From Streptomyces sp. V1I1 (GTDB taxonomy: Bacteria > Actinomycetota > Actinomycetes > Streptomycetales > Streptomycetaceae): a DNA stretch of 64,000 nt. The notes beneath the pieces are model-generated. The model searched no databases. It was not told where the DNA came from and saw only the letters and a program-made list of their open reading frames with translations. Shown one piece after another: positions 63,710 to 64,000 of the stretch (positions within the stretch are counted from its first letter, which is position 1; every line of letters starts with the position of its first letter). The translations under genes and the position numbers were made by a program. Location: the NCBI RefSeq assembly GCF_030817355.1, contig NZ_JAUSZH010000001.1, positions 6,386,501 through 6,450,500 of the forward strand, read 5' to 3'.

Positions 63710-64000
63710 CTCTCCCCACGGAGACTGCCCACCCCGAACTCGAGGGTCTGGGTACATACGAATTCGGCTGGGCCGACTCCGACGCGGCCGGTGCCGCGGC
63801 CAAGCGCGGCCTGTCCGAGGAAGTCGTCCGCGACATCTCGACGAAGAAGAACGAGCCGGAGTGGATGCTGAAGCTGCGACTCAAGGGTCTGCGGCTGTTC
63901 GACAAGAAGCCCATGCCCAGCTGGGGCTCGGACCTGTCGGGGATCGACTTCGACAACATCAAGTACTTCGTGCGGTCCACCGAGAAGCAGGCGGAGTCCT
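63706..64000 (+). CDS. sufB: Fe-S cluster assembly protein SufB, N-terminal part (runs off window)
   Basis: The 98 codons seen encode MTLPTETAHPELEGLGTYEF and the conserved KRGLSEEVVRDISTKKNEPEWMLKLRLKGL, then PMPSWGSDLSGIDFDNIKYF. These are the actinobacterial SufB N-terminus, the scaffold subunit of the SufBCD complex. ATG 63706 overlaps the sufR stop by 4 nt. The catalytic C-terminal beta-helix lies beyond the window. Confidence 0.95.
   Translation, partial: MTLPTETAHPELEGLGTYEFGWADSDAAGAAAKRGLSEEVVRDISTKKNEPEWMLKLRLKGLRLFDKKPMPSWGSDLSGIDFDNIKYFVRSTEKQAES

Overview
This window is a high-GC actinobacterial chromosome segment, almost certainly Streptomyces. The evidence is GTG-rich starts, GTGA/ATGA stop-start overlaps, frequent leaderless genes, and a conserved gene order that includes uvrC-rapZ-yvcK-whiA, gap-pgk-tpiA-secG, pgl-opcA-zwf-tal-tkt divergent from ctaB, and sufR-sufB. 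From memory, the same order occurs in the S. coelicolor core chromosome with the uvr, whiA, zwf and suf genes. Most of the window is housekeeping core, with a few accessory secreted proteins. I see no IS element, prophage, CRISPR array, rRNA or ordinary tRNA.

Layout. 1-1.2 kb: an edge-truncated membrane protein, a 13-nt tandem repeat and a conserved protein of unknown function. 1.2-1.55 kb: two tandem RNA genes whose halves fold into complete tRNA bodies only if the gene order is circularly permuted (3' half, short linker, 5' half). 1.6-7 kb: a secreted cupin, a uridine-kinase-like protein, the pseudouridine catabolic pair (kinase plus PsuG), and a lipoprotein overlapping a secreted C39-like cysteine protease. 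7-13.3 kb: MFS exporter, ogt, a glycerophosphodiesterase, an MHYT sensor protein and uvrB. 13.4-17.4 kb: a tellurite-type stress island of TerD, a TerD-linker-ATPase-like fusion and TerC behind a yybP-ykoY manganese riboswitch. 17.4-24 kb: a truncated ABC permease relic, an alpha/beta hydrolase, an MBL hydrolase, a mycothiol-dependent isomerase-like protein and uvrA. 24-28 kb: a PfkB kinase, a Rieske protein, an XRE regulator and a papain-like protease coupled to a membrane-anchored partner. 28-33.3 kb: uvrC-rapZ-yvcK-whiA. 33.4-41.8 kb: M14 peptidase, gap, a frameshifted pgk, tpiA, secG, an RbpA-type protein and an MFS exporter. 41.9-52.4 kb: pgi, two PH-domain membrane proteins and the pentose phosphate operon. 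52.7-59.1 kb: ctaB, two smaller genes, ctaA, a TPR-like protein and an ABC-2 exporter. 59.2-64 kb: a large S8 protease, sufR and the start of sufB.

Themes. Lower glycolysis, the pentose phosphate pathway, heme A synthesis, Fe-S assembly and nucleotide excision repair are all encoded here. uvrB, uvrC, ogt and one MFS gene share a motif matching the RecA-independent (PafBC-type) DNA-damage promoter, TTGTCAGTG-N8-TAnnnT. For the three repair genes it sits so close to the start codon that the mRNA should be leaderless. The sufR start overlaps a CAAC-N6-GTTG palindrome, consistent with autoregulation.

The least expected item is the pair of permuted tRNA-like genes at about 1.2-1.46 kb. Their stems pair almost perfectly, but the anticodon, processing and function cannot be read from the sequence alone.
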